A stretch of DNA of 43,094 bases from Candidatus Eiseniibacteriota bacterium (lineage in GTDB: Bacteria > Joyebacterota > Joyebacteria > Joyebacterales > Joyebacteraceae): the NCBI GenBank assembly GCA_030595835.1, contig JAUVLG010000015.1, forward strand, positions 1-43,094, in the 5' to 3' direction. The translations under genes were made by a program, and so were the position numbers. The notes under the pieces were generated by a model that searched no databases, had not been told where the DNA came from, and saw nothing but the letters and a program-made list of their open reading frames with translations. Below are positions 8,834 to 16,600 of the stretch, piece after piece (the first letter of the stretch is position 1; every line of letters starts with the position of its first letter).

Positions 8834-10054
8834 ATGCAGATGGTTCTTCTCGAAGATCTGAAACACGCCAGGTTCGGCCCACTGACATTTCTCCGCCCGG
8901 AGTTCGACCTTCGCTGCGGTGTCCTCGAGCTGCATGAGAAGCTAGAGGGTAGGCGCCCCGACTGGAACGTGGCGCTCTGTCCCAGGCCCGCACTTGCGGC
9001 CCTGGTTTCCGAGCGACATCCCGCACGAGGCATCGATACGTTGGGCGACGGACCGACTCTGCTGCTCTACGGACGCGTGATCGCGGACGAGCCGCTTCTC
9101 CGGGCCCTACAGGAGCTCGAAGGCGAAGCGCTCCTGACGTCCGCCTCGGAGGTGGTCGGAGCTCTGCTTCAGAGCGGCGCGCGCCAGCGGCTCGAGGAGG
9201 CTTCGGTGGCGACCGAGGGCGTCGGCGCACTGGGAATCGAAGCAACTATTGAGATCCCGGCGCGAGCGGTTCGCTATCCGTGGGACCTGGTGGGCGCGAC
9301 CGCCGAAGAGATAGCGGCGGACGCGCAGCTGGTGGCGGAGCTCGGTGAGGTCAAGGGTGAGTTCCATTCCTCCGCGTGTTTGCTCGGTCGTGAGAACATC
9401 TCCGTGGGGGAGGGTAGCGAGACAGGACCGAATGTCGTGCTCGATGCCAGGGAGGGTCCGATCGTCATCGGCCGTGACGTCAAGATCATGGCCAACGCCG
9501 TTGTCGCAGGTCCGGCCTTCATCGGTGACGGGAGCCTGGTGCGAGCGTGCTCCGCGATCTATGGGGGAACGTCGATAGGGCCCGTGTGCAAGGTGGGGGG
9601 GGAGATCTCCGCTTCCGTCCTGCAGTCGTTCTCGAACAAGCAGCACGGTGGGTTCCTCGGACACTCGTTCGTGGGCAGCTGGGTCAATCTGGGCGCCGCG
9701 ACCAACAACAGCGATCTGAAGAACAACTACGGAAGCGTGCGCGTCGAGATCGCAGGTGAGGTCGTGGACACCGGGTCGGTCTCGGTCGGCGCGATCATCG
9801 GTGATCACTCCAAGACCGCGATTGGGACGAGGCTCAACACGGGGACGGTCATCGGCATCTTCTGCAGTGTCTTCGCGGATGGATTCTCCCCGAAGCTGGT
9901 CCCGTCGTTCTCGTGGGGGACGTCCGACGGCTTCGTCCGCTACGATCTCAAGGAAGCGATCGATACGGCGTCGCGCGTGATGACCAGACGGGGAATGACG
10001 ATGACGCCGGCGTTCACGAAGCGCGTCACCGAGCTCTTCGGCGCAACGGCCTGA
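8834..10054 (+). CDS. GlmU-like sugar nucleotidyltransferase/acetyltransferase (Bacteroidetes-type 'alternative GlmU')
   Basis: A 406-residue protein. The N-terminal third (VLLEDLKHARFGPLTFLRP, then a GVLELHEK segment) resembles the degenerate nucleotidyltransferase domain of the alternative GlmU family. From about residue 185 come left-handed beta-helix hexapeptide repeats (SVGEGSETGPNVVLDAREG, VKIMANAVVAGPAFIGDGS and on). That family is proposed to make UDP-N-acetylglucosamine from glucosamine 1-phosphate, the precursor used by the Mur pathway encoded at 23-34 kb. ATG 8834 has AAGGAG about 10 nt upstream and starts directly at the domain; ATG 8840 is an alternative. A gap of 105 nt separates it from rsgA with no promoter I can see. 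Enzyme activity is inferred; the canonical GlmU pyrophosphorylase loop is not obvious. Confidence 0.8.
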   Translation: MQMVLLEDLKHARFGPLTFLRPEFDLRCGVLELHEKLEGRRPDWNVALCPRPALAALVSERHPARGIDTLGDGPTLLLYGRVIADEPLLRALQELEGEALLTSASEVVGALLQSGARQRLEEASVATEGVGALGIEATIEIPARAVRYPWDLVGATAEEIAADAQLVAELGEVKGEFHSSACLLGRENISVGEGSETGPNVVLDAREGPIVIGRDVKIMANAVVAGPAFIGDGSLVRACSAIYGGTSIGPVCKVGGEISASVLQSFSNKQHGGFLGHSFVGSWVNLGAATNNSDLKNNYGSVRVEIAGEVVDTGSVSVGAIIGDHSKTAIGTRLNTGTVIGIFCSVFADGFSPKLVPSFSWGTSDGFVRYDLKEAIDTASRVMTRRGMTMTPAFTKRVTELFGATA

Positions 10055-10098
10055 GAGACAACCACACCAGAGACAACCGCACCAGAGACAACCGCACC
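10054..10098 (+). repeat. three tandem copies of a 15-bp repeat
   Basis: The unit AGAGACAACCGCACC occurs three times in perfect register (10054-10068, 10069-10083, 10084-10098), the first copy with one change (A for G). It begins on the last base of the GlmU-like stop codon. It looks like a recent slippage expansion. Confidence 0.9.
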
Positions 10099-10114
10099 GT
10101 TCAGCGATTACCTG

Positions 10115-10138
10115 GCCGCCGCGATTCGTCGCGGCGGC
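10115..10138. terminator. 10-bp hairpin with TTCG tetraloop
   Basis: GCCGCCGCGA - TTCG - TCGCGGCGGC forms a perfect 10-bp stem with a UUCG loop, very stable in RNA. No T tract follows. It lies between the convergent GlmU-like and PDZ genes, so it is a likely terminator or 3'-end protecting structure for the plus-strand operon. Confidence 0.6.
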
Positions 10139-10152
10139 TCCGTACAAGGGGA

Positions 10153-10184
10153 AGCCCCCCACCTGAACTGGGCAGTGGGGGGCT
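10153..10184. terminator. second perfect hairpin in the convergent gap, possibly bidirectional
   Basis: AGCCCCCCAC (10153-10162) pairs perfectly with GTGGGGGGCT (10175-10184) across a 12-nt loop. It stands 35 nt beyond the stop of the minus-strand PDZ gene and could end transcripts from both sides. There is no clear T tract. Confidence 0.6.
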
Positions 10185-10219
10185 CGGGGGCGACTGACGG
10201 ATTGACCCTCTTGGCAAGA

Positions 10220-11257
10220 TCAGTCCTTGTCGGTCGCAAGTTCCTTCAGCTCCGCTCTGAGTTCTTTGAGATCCTCCTGCAGTTCAGCAAGGTCTGCCTT
10301 GAGCTCGGCGAGTTCCTCTTCAGAGAGTTCGCTGCTTCCGAATGCCCTGACGAAGAGGTCGCTGTCGCCCAGATCACCGACCTGGATCTTGTAGGATTGC
10401 ATGGCCTTGTCGTACTTCGACTCCGCGACGACGGCCTCGACCGTCACCTCCTTGCCCTTCCGGATAAGGACGATCGGCGTCTCCTCGTCGGTCTCCATCT
10501 TGGCGATGGCATCGACGAGTTCCTCGGTGCAGCAGACCGCCTTGCCGTCCACCTTGTATATGATGTCCCCGGCCTTGATCCCGGCGGTCTCCGCCGGACT
10601 GTCCTCGACGATCCCCTCGACCAGTACTCCTTCTCCTCCCGGGATCTCGAAGTACTCGGCCAGGTCTCCGCTGACATCATCGATGTAGACACCGAGCCTG
10701 CCGCGTCTGCCCCAGGTCGACATGCCGATGTCTATCTCGGGGATCACGATGTGCTCGAGCGCTTTGAGAGCCTCGAGACTCTCCAGGGCCTCAAGACCCT
10801 TGAGTCCCTCCAGGCCCTTCCAGATGAACGTGTCGTGCTCCCTCTCGCCGAGGGTGGCTTCCACTGTCCTCATCTTCCCGTCACGGTAGATCTCGAGCTC
10901 CACCTCCGTGCCCGGGTCCTTCGACTTCAGCAGCTTAACGAAGTGGGACAGGTCCTTGCCCTTCTTGCCGTTGATGGAAACAAGGACGTCGTGCTCCCGG
11001 AGATCGGCCTCCTCGGCCGGAGAGTCGTCGTAGATCTCTATTATGAGAATCCCCTCGATGTCGCTGTCGAGGTCGAGCTTCCCTCGGATCTTGCTGTCGA
11101 GTTCCTGGATGCCTATGCCGAGCCATCCGCCTCCGTCATCGTTGGTCTCGATGACGACCTTGATCTCCTTCTCGCCTGCCAGCGCCGGCGCCGGCACAAC
11201 AACGCACGCTGCGACCAGAGCGACGAGGACCGCCGCCGCTGCAATCCTCTCAAACAT
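10220..11257 (-). CDS. exported protein with two PDZ domains and a C-terminal coiled coil
   Basis: A 345-residue protein with a signal peptide (cleavage after PAPALA is likely; C18 in LVAAC is a possible lipidation site). PDZ domain 1 spans about residues 40-135 (GWLGIGIQE, later DSPAEEADLREHDVLVSING). PDZ domain 2 spans about 185-275 (GRLGVYIDD, later DSPAETAGIKAGDIIYKVDG). Between them is a leucine-rich helical linker built of near-repeats (GLEGLKGLEALESLEALKALE). The last 35 residues are a Glu/Leu-rich coiled coil. No protease domain is present, so it is not a DegP/HtrA enzyme; it probably acts as a periplasmic scaffold or adaptor. ATG 11257 is chosen because AAAGGAG lies upstream and the signal peptide begins there; the track start adds 46 low-complexity residues. 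No promoter was recognised. Confidence 0.85.
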   Translation of the reverse strand: MFERIAAAAVLVALVAACVVVPAPALAGEKEIKVVIETNDDGGGWLGIGIQELDSKIRGKLDLDSDIEGILIIEIYDDSPAEEADLREHDVLVSINGKKGKDLSHFVKLLKSKDPGTEVELEIYRDGKMRTVEATLGEREHDTFIWKGLEGLKGLEALESLEALKALEHIVIPEIDIGMSTWGRRGRLGVYIDDVSGDLAEYFEIPGGEGVLVEGIVEDSPAETAGIKAGDIIYKVDGKAVCCTEELVDAIAKMETDEETPIVLIRKGKEVTVEAVVAESKYDKAMQSYKIQVGDLGDSDLFVRAFGSSELSEEELAELKADLAELQEDLKELRAELKELATDKD

Positions 11258-11457
11258 CTCCCGTCTCCTTTGCCTGTGACCTCTCCCTCCAAGAGGAGAG
11301 GGGGTCTTCTCCCCGGGGTCTCCCGCTGTCTTCAGCTTCACCCCGGGTTCTGACCCGCCAGTAAGCTTCCTGCTCTCACTCGTTTCGACACCCACGCCGC
11401 TGGATGGTTGAAAGGCACGGGAGGCGCCGGGATGGCACGTTCAGGCGCATCAAACGT

Positions 11458-11488
11458 GACGGGAGGCGTGCGCCGCACGCCTCCCGTC
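11458..11488. terminator. 14-bp perfect hairpin downstream of the YIP1-like gene
   Basis: GACGGGAGGCGTGC (11458-11471) and GCACGCCTCCCGTC (11475-11488) form a 14-bp perfect stem with a 3-nt loop. It lies 26 nt beyond the stop of the minus-strand YIP1-like gene, and on that strand a short T run (ACGTTTG) follows. A factor-independent terminator is likely. Confidence 0.7.
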
Positions 11489-11514
11489 ATCCGTCAGGCT
11501 GGTATGGTCACCCC

Positions 11515-12042
11515 TCAGCTATGGAGTGCGCCCGTCGCCGCCATGAGCCCCACACCCATCAGAACCATCATCATTCCGATAACGAGGAAGAGCACTACCG
11601 GGATGGCGACCACGGCGATGGCCTTGCCGCGGTCGATACCGTAGACGACCTCGACGGCCACGACCGCCACGACGAGCATCCAGAGGCCCGCGAGGCCCGC
11701 GAGGAACGTGGGCCCGAGGATCGGGACGATGGCCACCCATGTGATCAGTGACGCGCAGAACAACGGGACGGCCAGGCTGGTGAGCTTTCCCTTGCCGTCG
11801 AAGAACGTCGTGGCCAGGAAGTGCGTGATCGCTACGAGGATGAACCCGCCGATGATGCGCACGAAGGGTAACACGAAGAAGCCGACTACGTTGAAGGACC
11901 CGATACCCGCGCAGACGCCGCTGATGGCCAAGATTCCGATGGCCGGTTTGATGGCCTCGCCGTCGTCCGCGAGCTGTCGGATGGAGTCGGTCTTGAGTTG
12001 GGCGGTTTCCCAGCCCTGCTTGATGTAGTCAACGAAGGTCAT
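11515..12042 (-). CDS. YIP1-like polytopic membrane protein
   Basis: A 175-residue integral membrane protein with about five hydrophobic segments (for example IGILAISGVCAGIGSF, VVGFFVLPFVRIIGGFILVAITHFL, ITWVAIVPILGPTFLAGLAGLWML, AIAVVAIPVVLFLVIGMMMVLM). The spacing and the GRGKLT/FDGKGKLT-type loop after the second helix recall the YIP1 domain family, whose bacterial members are uncharacterised. ATG 12042 has AGGAG 6-7 nt upstream; the track's longer start adds 26 residues across the leader. It has its own promoter and terminator, so it is probably monocistronic. The family call is by pattern and moderately sure; the membrane topology is clear. Confidence 0.72.
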   Translation of the reverse strand: MTFVDYIKQGWETAQLKTDSIRQLADDGEAIKPAIGILAISGVCAGIGSFNVVGFFVLPFVRIIGGFILVAITHFLATTFFDGKGKLTSLAVPLFCASLITWVAIVPILGPTFLAGLAGLWMLVVAVVAVEVVYGIDRGKAIAVVAIPVVLFLVIGMMMVLMGVGLMAATGALHS

Positions 12043-12427
12043 GTGTCTCTCCTGCTCGGTGGGGATACTGCCGTTACCGCATTCCAGCGTGACTATATGG
12101 CAGCGTCTTGCAGCCCGCAAGAGGAAACCCCGATCCCGCCCCGGGTGCCCGTCCCCCCGCGCATCTCGGACGGTGGCTCCCTGTGTCGGCTCACTCGGCC
12201 TCCAGGGGCCCCGTTTTCGAGCCTTCTGAGGCGCGATTCAGCATTATTGCGGCTCGGGCTGGCATACTCTTTGCAGTTAGGCATGCAGTCGCACACAGAG
12301 AGAGTTTGGGTGTAGGCAGTGCTGCAGGCGCCATCGCAGCCGGAGGACGAGTACCCTGGAATACTGGCGTTGAGGCAGCTGGACTATGCGACGGGCCTTC
12401 GGGCACTCGCGAGGGGAGGATGGCAGT
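12043..12427. other. divergent intergenic region, YIP1-like gene / small lipoprotein
   Basis: This 385-bp stretch contains the YIP1-like promoter on minus. I found no convincing promoter for the lipoprotein on plus: a TACTCT at 12266 has no -35 partner at proper spacing. ORFs listed here lack protein character. No RNA gene recognised. Confidence 0.5.
12092..12120 (-). promoter_or_regulatory. promoter of the YIP1-like gene
   Basis: On the minus strand TTGCGG (12120-12115), a 17-bp spacer and TATAGT (12097-12092). The predicted start is near 12085, 43 nt before the ATG. Confidence 0.6.
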
Positions 12428-12892
12428 ATGCGGAGCAAGCGTGAGATTCTGCATCGTGTGATGTGCGCGGTCGTGATTCTGGGGGCCGTGGCGGCCTTCA
12501 GCGGCTGCAGCTCGGTCGAGCCCACGGATCCGTGGAGTGAGCTGACGGGCAGGGTAGCCGGCACGGTGCGCTCGGACGACGAGGACCTCCTGCCGGAGAT
12601 CGAGGTTTGGTTATGGGTCGAGCCTGGAGAGGAAGGTCTCGAGCTGTGCTACCAGACGGAGACCGACGAGTACGGTGCATTCGAGTTCGACGCCGTTGAG
12701 ATGGTGACTGAGCAGTCATCCGAGACGACGTACTGGATCGCGGCCAACCGGACCGCAGTGAGATCGAGCGCGATCGACACGGACTACTACGCGTGCCGCT
12801 ACGCGATCAGCGTGCCCCAGGACGAGACGTGCACGTGGGACATGGTGCTGGAGTGCAATCCAGGAGATCCAGAGGACTACATGGACGACTAG
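12428..12892 (+). CDS. small lipoprotein with a transthyretin-like (Cna_B/carboxypeptidase-regulatory) fold
   Basis: A 154-residue protein. The N-terminus is a lipoprotein signal with lipobox FSGC (Cys at about residue 27). The rest fits a single beta-sandwich of the prealbumin-like/carboxypeptidase-regulatory type: LTGRVAGTVRSDDEDLLPEIEVWLW, then the ETDEYGAFEFDAV turn that marks these domains (T-D-x-x-G-x-F-x-F). The mature chain is strongly acidic and ends DPEDYMDD. It has four or more cysteines (CYQTE, YYACRY, ETCTW, LECNP), which could form disulfides. ATG 12428 has GGAGG about 8 nt upstream. Function unknown; it is probably attached to the outer membrane or surface. Confidence 0.75.
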   Translation: MRSKREILHRVMCAVVILGAVAAFSGCSSVEPTDPWSELTGRVAGTVRSDDEDLLPEIEVWLWVEPGEEGLELCYQTETDEYGAFEFDAVEMVTEQSSETTYWIAANRTAVRSSAIDTDYYACRYAISVPQDETCTWDMVLECNPGDPEDYMDD

Positions 12893-12967
12893 GACCGGTG
12901 CCGGTGGGTGGCTGCCGCGCTGATGCCGCGGCACGGGAAGCCGCCCGGGAACGGGTCTCCAGATACC

Positions 12968-13002
12968 AGAAGGGAGCTGCCGCGTGTCGGTAGCTCCCTT
13001 CT
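12968..13002. terminator. bidirectional terminator shared by lipoprotein gene and tRNA-Leu
   Basis: AGAAGGGAGCTGCCG (12968-12982) pairs with CGGTAGCTCCCTTCT (12988-13002), a 15-bp stem with one G-T pair and a 5-nt loop. TCGTCTTT follows on plus. It lies 75 nt after the lipoprotein stop and 6 nt beyond the 3' end of the minus-strand tRNA. Confidence 0.8.
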
Positions 13003-13008
13003 CGTCTT

Positions 13009-13097
13009 TGGTGCCGGAGGCCGGGATCGAACCGGCACGAGCCTGACGGCCCGCGGGATTTTGAGTCCCGTGCGTCTACCAGTTTCACCACTCCGGC
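13009..13097 (-). tRNA. tRNA-Leu (anticodon CAA)
   Basis: An 89-nt class II tRNA read on the minus strand. The acceptor stem GCCGGAG/CTCCGGC pairs fully, the discriminator is A and CCA is encoded (13011-13009). The anticodon stem CGGGA/TCCCG encloses the loop CTCAAAA, giving anticodon CAA, which reads UUG. The T arm is GCCGGTTCGATCCCGGC-like, and a long variable arm (GCGGGCCGTCAGGCTCGT) is present as expected for leucine. The listed ORFs at 12807-13145 and 12908-13123 are translations of this gene. Confidence 0.96.
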
Positions 13098-13203
13098 CAT
13101 TCGCTTTCGCGAGGACACTCTAGCACCGTCACCCCGGGGGGTCAAGTGAGGGGAGGGGGCCGATCGTGTACAGAAGAGGGGGCCCAGCGGTTCCAGATTC
13201 GAC

Positions 13204-13231
13204 TTGACGCGCGTCGGGATGATGCTAGACT
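13204..13231 (+). promoter_or_regulatory. promoter of tRNA-Ala
   Basis: TTGACG (13204-13209), a 16-bp spacer and TAGACT (13226-13231). The predicted start is near 13238, about 22 nt before the mature 5' end. Confidence 0.6.
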
Positions 13232-13259
13232 ACTCATCAGTAGAGAGACTGAACAGAGT

Positions 13260-13336
13260 GGGGCCATAGCTCAGTTGGGATGAGCGCCTGACTGGCAGTC
13301 AGGAGGTCGGGGGTTCGATCCCCCCTGGCTCCACCA
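13260..13336 (+). tRNA. tRNA-Ala (anticodon GGC)
   Basis: A 77-nt tRNA. The acceptor stem GGGGCCA/TGGCTCC pairs with one G-T, the discriminator is A and CCA is encoded (13334-13336). The anticodon stem CCTGA/TCAGG encloses CTGGCAG, giving anticodon GGC, which reads GCC and GCU. The acceptor G3-T70 pair (GGGGCCA) is the alanine identity element. T arm GGGGG-TTCGATC-CCCCC is standard. Confidence 0.96.
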
Positions 13337-13351
13337 GATATCGTAGGACCT

Positions 13352-13385
13352 ATGTCCCGGGCGGAGAAGCGACCGCCCGGGACAT
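13352..13385 (+). terminator. terminator of tRNA-Ala
   Basis: ATGTCCCGGGCGG (13352-13364) pairs perfectly with CCGCCCGGGACAT (13373-13385): a 13-bp stem with an 8-nt loop, followed by TCGTTTCC. It starts 16 nt after the tRNA. Confidence 0.8.
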
Positions 13386-13424
13386 TCGTTTCCGGGGTGC
13401 TGACATATGAGTGCCAATAGGCTC

Positions 13425-13453
13425 TTGACACTACGCCGAACCTGTGATAGAAT
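13425..13453 (+). promoter_or_regulatory. near-consensus promoter of the first C25 peptidase
   Basis: TTGACA (13425-13430, perfect -35), a 17-bp spacer and TAGAAT (13448-13453, 5/6 of -10). This is one of the two strongest promoters in the window. The predicted start is near 13460. Confidence 0.8.
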
Positions 13454-13650
13454 TAAGGTGAGTTGCAGGAATACGCCGTTTTAGCTCCTTACTCACCACT
13501 GCACCGGGAGTCTGCCTTTCAGGAACTGCTAACGCTCTCAAGCCTTGGACAGCATAGTAGCGTCGACATAGTCAGGGTGTAGCAGAGAGATTAGTGACTG
13601 CCTGGAAGTGAAGAGACTCCTGTTTTTGTGTGGTCCGGGAAGAGGCTAGG
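13454..13650 (+). other. long 5' leader of the C25 peptidase gene
   Basis: About 190 nt are transcribed before the start codon. The composition is less GC-rich than the flanking genes. A possible closing pair is GGTGAG near 13457 with CTCACC near 13492. I do not recognise a known riboswitch or leader peptide. Together with the terminator and promoter before it, the gene-free stretch runs from 13337 to 13650. Confidence 0.45.
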
Positions 13651-16600
13651 ATGAGAAAAAGGGTGCTTGCTTCGGCGTTGGTCTGCTGCGTTCTGGGCAA
13701 CGCGGTCTACTCCAGCGCGGCTCTGACAACAGCCACTGCCAGCTTCGAGCGGAGCGACATCTCGTTCGAGGCCAATCGCTCCTTCCACAATGTTCTCATC
13801 GACGACTGCGTGACGCTGTCCAACGTGGGTGAACCTGACCTTCCGGTCAGGATTCTCCGTTTCGTGATCCCGGCCGAGATGCGTGTTGAGGACATCATCT
13901 TCTCGTCCGGCGACGTCATTGAACTGCCGGGAACACACAGGGTTGCGCCAGCGCAGCCGGGAACTCCCACCGGTGTAGAACCCCAGTGGGCCGACGCGAA
14001 CCCGGATGTCTACTCCATCGATGAGCTGTTCCCCGCTGAGCGAGTCGAGTACCTGGGCGACGGCTATCTCGGCGGACACCGGATCGCGAGCGTCGCGGTC
14101 CATCCGCTGCAGTACGCGCCCTTGAGCGGGCGGCTCTTCCTGGCGACGGATGTGTCGGTCGAGCTTTTGCTCGCGCCGGGGGCGGACAGATCCCAACCGC
14201 GCGGGCGGCTCTCGGCTCGTTCGGACGAGACGTACCGCAGGATGGTGCGGAGCATCGTCGTGAACCCGGAGGACATGTCTGACGGGCGCGCGTCACACGC
14301 GGCGACGGACTCCGATGCCAAGGGCTTCCTGCCCCGTTACACTCCTTCTCTCGAAGGCAGCGGCGTGGAGTACGTCATTATTACCAGCGAGGAGTTCGAG
14401 CCGCAGTTCCAGGACTTCGCCGACTGGAAGACGAGACTCGGTGCTCCGGCGGTGGTGCGCACGCTGTCCTGGATCGATCAGAACTACACCGGCGGTGTGG
14501 ATCTTCCTGAGCGCATGCGGCTGTTCATCAAGGACGCCTACTCGTCCTGGGGGACCACCCACGTGCTGCTCGGCGGCGACACGGGCGTCGTTCCCAAGAG
14601 GCTCATCAAGTCCCTCTATCAGGGTGGGGAGATGATCCCGGCCGACATCTACTTCTCGTCGCTCGAGGGCGACTGGAACGACGACGGTGACGAACTGTTC
14701 GGTGAGGGCTGGGGCGGCGTGACGGTGCCGGGAGACAGCATAGACCTCTATCCCGATGTGTTCGTCGGCCGCGCTCCCGTCAGCGATCTCGTAGAGCTTG
14801 AGACCTTCATCTCCAAGTGCCGGGCCTACGTCGAGGAGCCCCAGGTTCATTTCACGGACAGGAATCTCTTCCTGGCCGAAGTGCTTTTTCCCTACGACTG
14901 GGAGAGCGGTGGCTTCAGCCTGGACGGTGCCACGCACATCATGGAGCCCGTCCTGGACGTGTTTCCGGAGGATCTGCATCTCACGAAGCTCTACGCCAAC
15001 TACCTGGATTTTCCCGAGTCATCCGCTCTGAACTCCTCCGTGTCCATCGATTCCCTGGAGGCCGGCTACAACATCACGATTCACGCCGGCCACGGGAGCA
15101 AGGACATCCTACGTGTTAGCACGAACAACTACATCACGATGAGCGATGTGTCATCGCTGGCCAACAGCCTGACGAAGTCGTCATTCCTGTGGTTGCTGAA
15201 CTGCTCGACGGTCGCGATCGACTTCGATTGCATTGCGGAGAGGGCTCTCAACAACCCTAACGGCGGGGCGGTTGGAGCGTTCGGCGGGACACGGCTCCAG
15301 TTTCCGGGTACTTCGAAGGATTACCTCTGGCAGTGGCTCGACCTCCTGTATGCGTACGACATCTGCGACGTTGGAGAGACCTGCGCGCTTGCCAAGGCCG
15401 CGTTCGCCGCTCCCGAGATCTCCGGGACCGAGAACACCCACAGGTGGACGCAGCTCACTCTGCTTCTTCTCGGTGATCCGGGGCTCCCGCTATGGACATC
15501 CCGAGCCAGCGGCCTGAGCGTGTCGCACGCCTCGTCGGTCACCATTGGCCAGACCGCGTTGTCGGTCACGGTCACGGATGGAACCCCCGTCGAGGGCGCG
15601 CTCGTCTGCGTCATGAAGGACGACGAGGTCTACGAGCGGGCGCTCACGGGCGCGGACGGCGTGGCCGACTTGAGCATCACACCCGACACAGAGGGGACGC
15701 TCACCATCTCCGTGACGGCTCAGAACCACGTTCCGAGCGAGTCGAGCGTGAGCGTCACGGTGGCTCCAGGCGCCCATCTCTACGTGGCTGCGTTCGGCGT
15801 GGACGACGACGGGTTCGGCGAGAGCTGCGGCAACAACAATGGCAAGGTCGAGGTGGGCGAGTCAGTGGAATTCGGAGTGGAGATACAGAACAGTGGGGCG
15901 GTGGAGGCGACCTCAGTGACGGCGTTCCTGACCACCTCTGACGTCAACGTTACGATCAGCGACAGCACGGAGGTCATCGGCTCTCTCATGCCGGGGGAAA
16001 GCGCGGTCATCGGCGCGGCGTTCAGTTTCACCGCGTCTGACGTGTGTCCGCCCGAGCACGACGCTGTATTCTCGGTGGAGTTGGTCGATGGCGCCAGTGG
16101 GATGTGGACCGAGGAGATCACCGTCCGCATCCACCGACCCGATCTCGGCGGGCTCTTCCTCGAGATCGACGATTCGGCCGGGGACGGTGACGGCACGCCG
16201 GAGGCAGGGGAGACGGTAGTCCTGACGCTCGAGATCATCAATGACGGGACCGGCGACGCGGACGCGGTCTCCGGAATGCTGTCCGCGCCCTCGGGTGGCA
16301 TGACGGTAGTGGATGGGATCGACGTGTGGGGAGACGTGCCCGGAGGAGCGACGCGAACTGGTTCCACGGGCTTCCAACTCGTTGTCGGCGCTGACCCGGA
16401 CGAGCTCCTTCTTCTGGAGCTTACTGACGGCTACGGGAAGGTCTGGTCGTCCCCTCTGGATCTCGTTGCTCCCGCGGCCCCGGACAGTGTCTGGGCTCGG
16501 GTGCAGGGGACGACGATCGAGCTCTACTGGACGTCCGTCGCCGACCCTGATCTTCGCGGCTACACGGTCCAGCGATCCGAGAACCTCGCCGGTTCCTACG

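Noticed and set aside
10175-11353. 392-aa plus-strand ORF
   Set aside because: Antisense to the two-PDZ protein, which has a signal peptide and ribosome binding site.
12266-12271. TACTCT as a -10 for the small lipoprotein gene
   Set aside because: The only -35-like element (TTGCGG at 12248) is just 12 bp away, too close for sigma-70.
12807-13145. ORFs 12807-13145 (minus) and 12908-13123 (plus)
   Set aside because: They translate the tRNA-Leu gene; fragments such as KLVDARDSKSRGPSG are the well-known artefact of this.
13237-13431. 64-aa minus-strand ORF
   Set aside because: It translates the antisense of tRNA-Ala (GARGDRTPDLLTASQAL is a common artefact).
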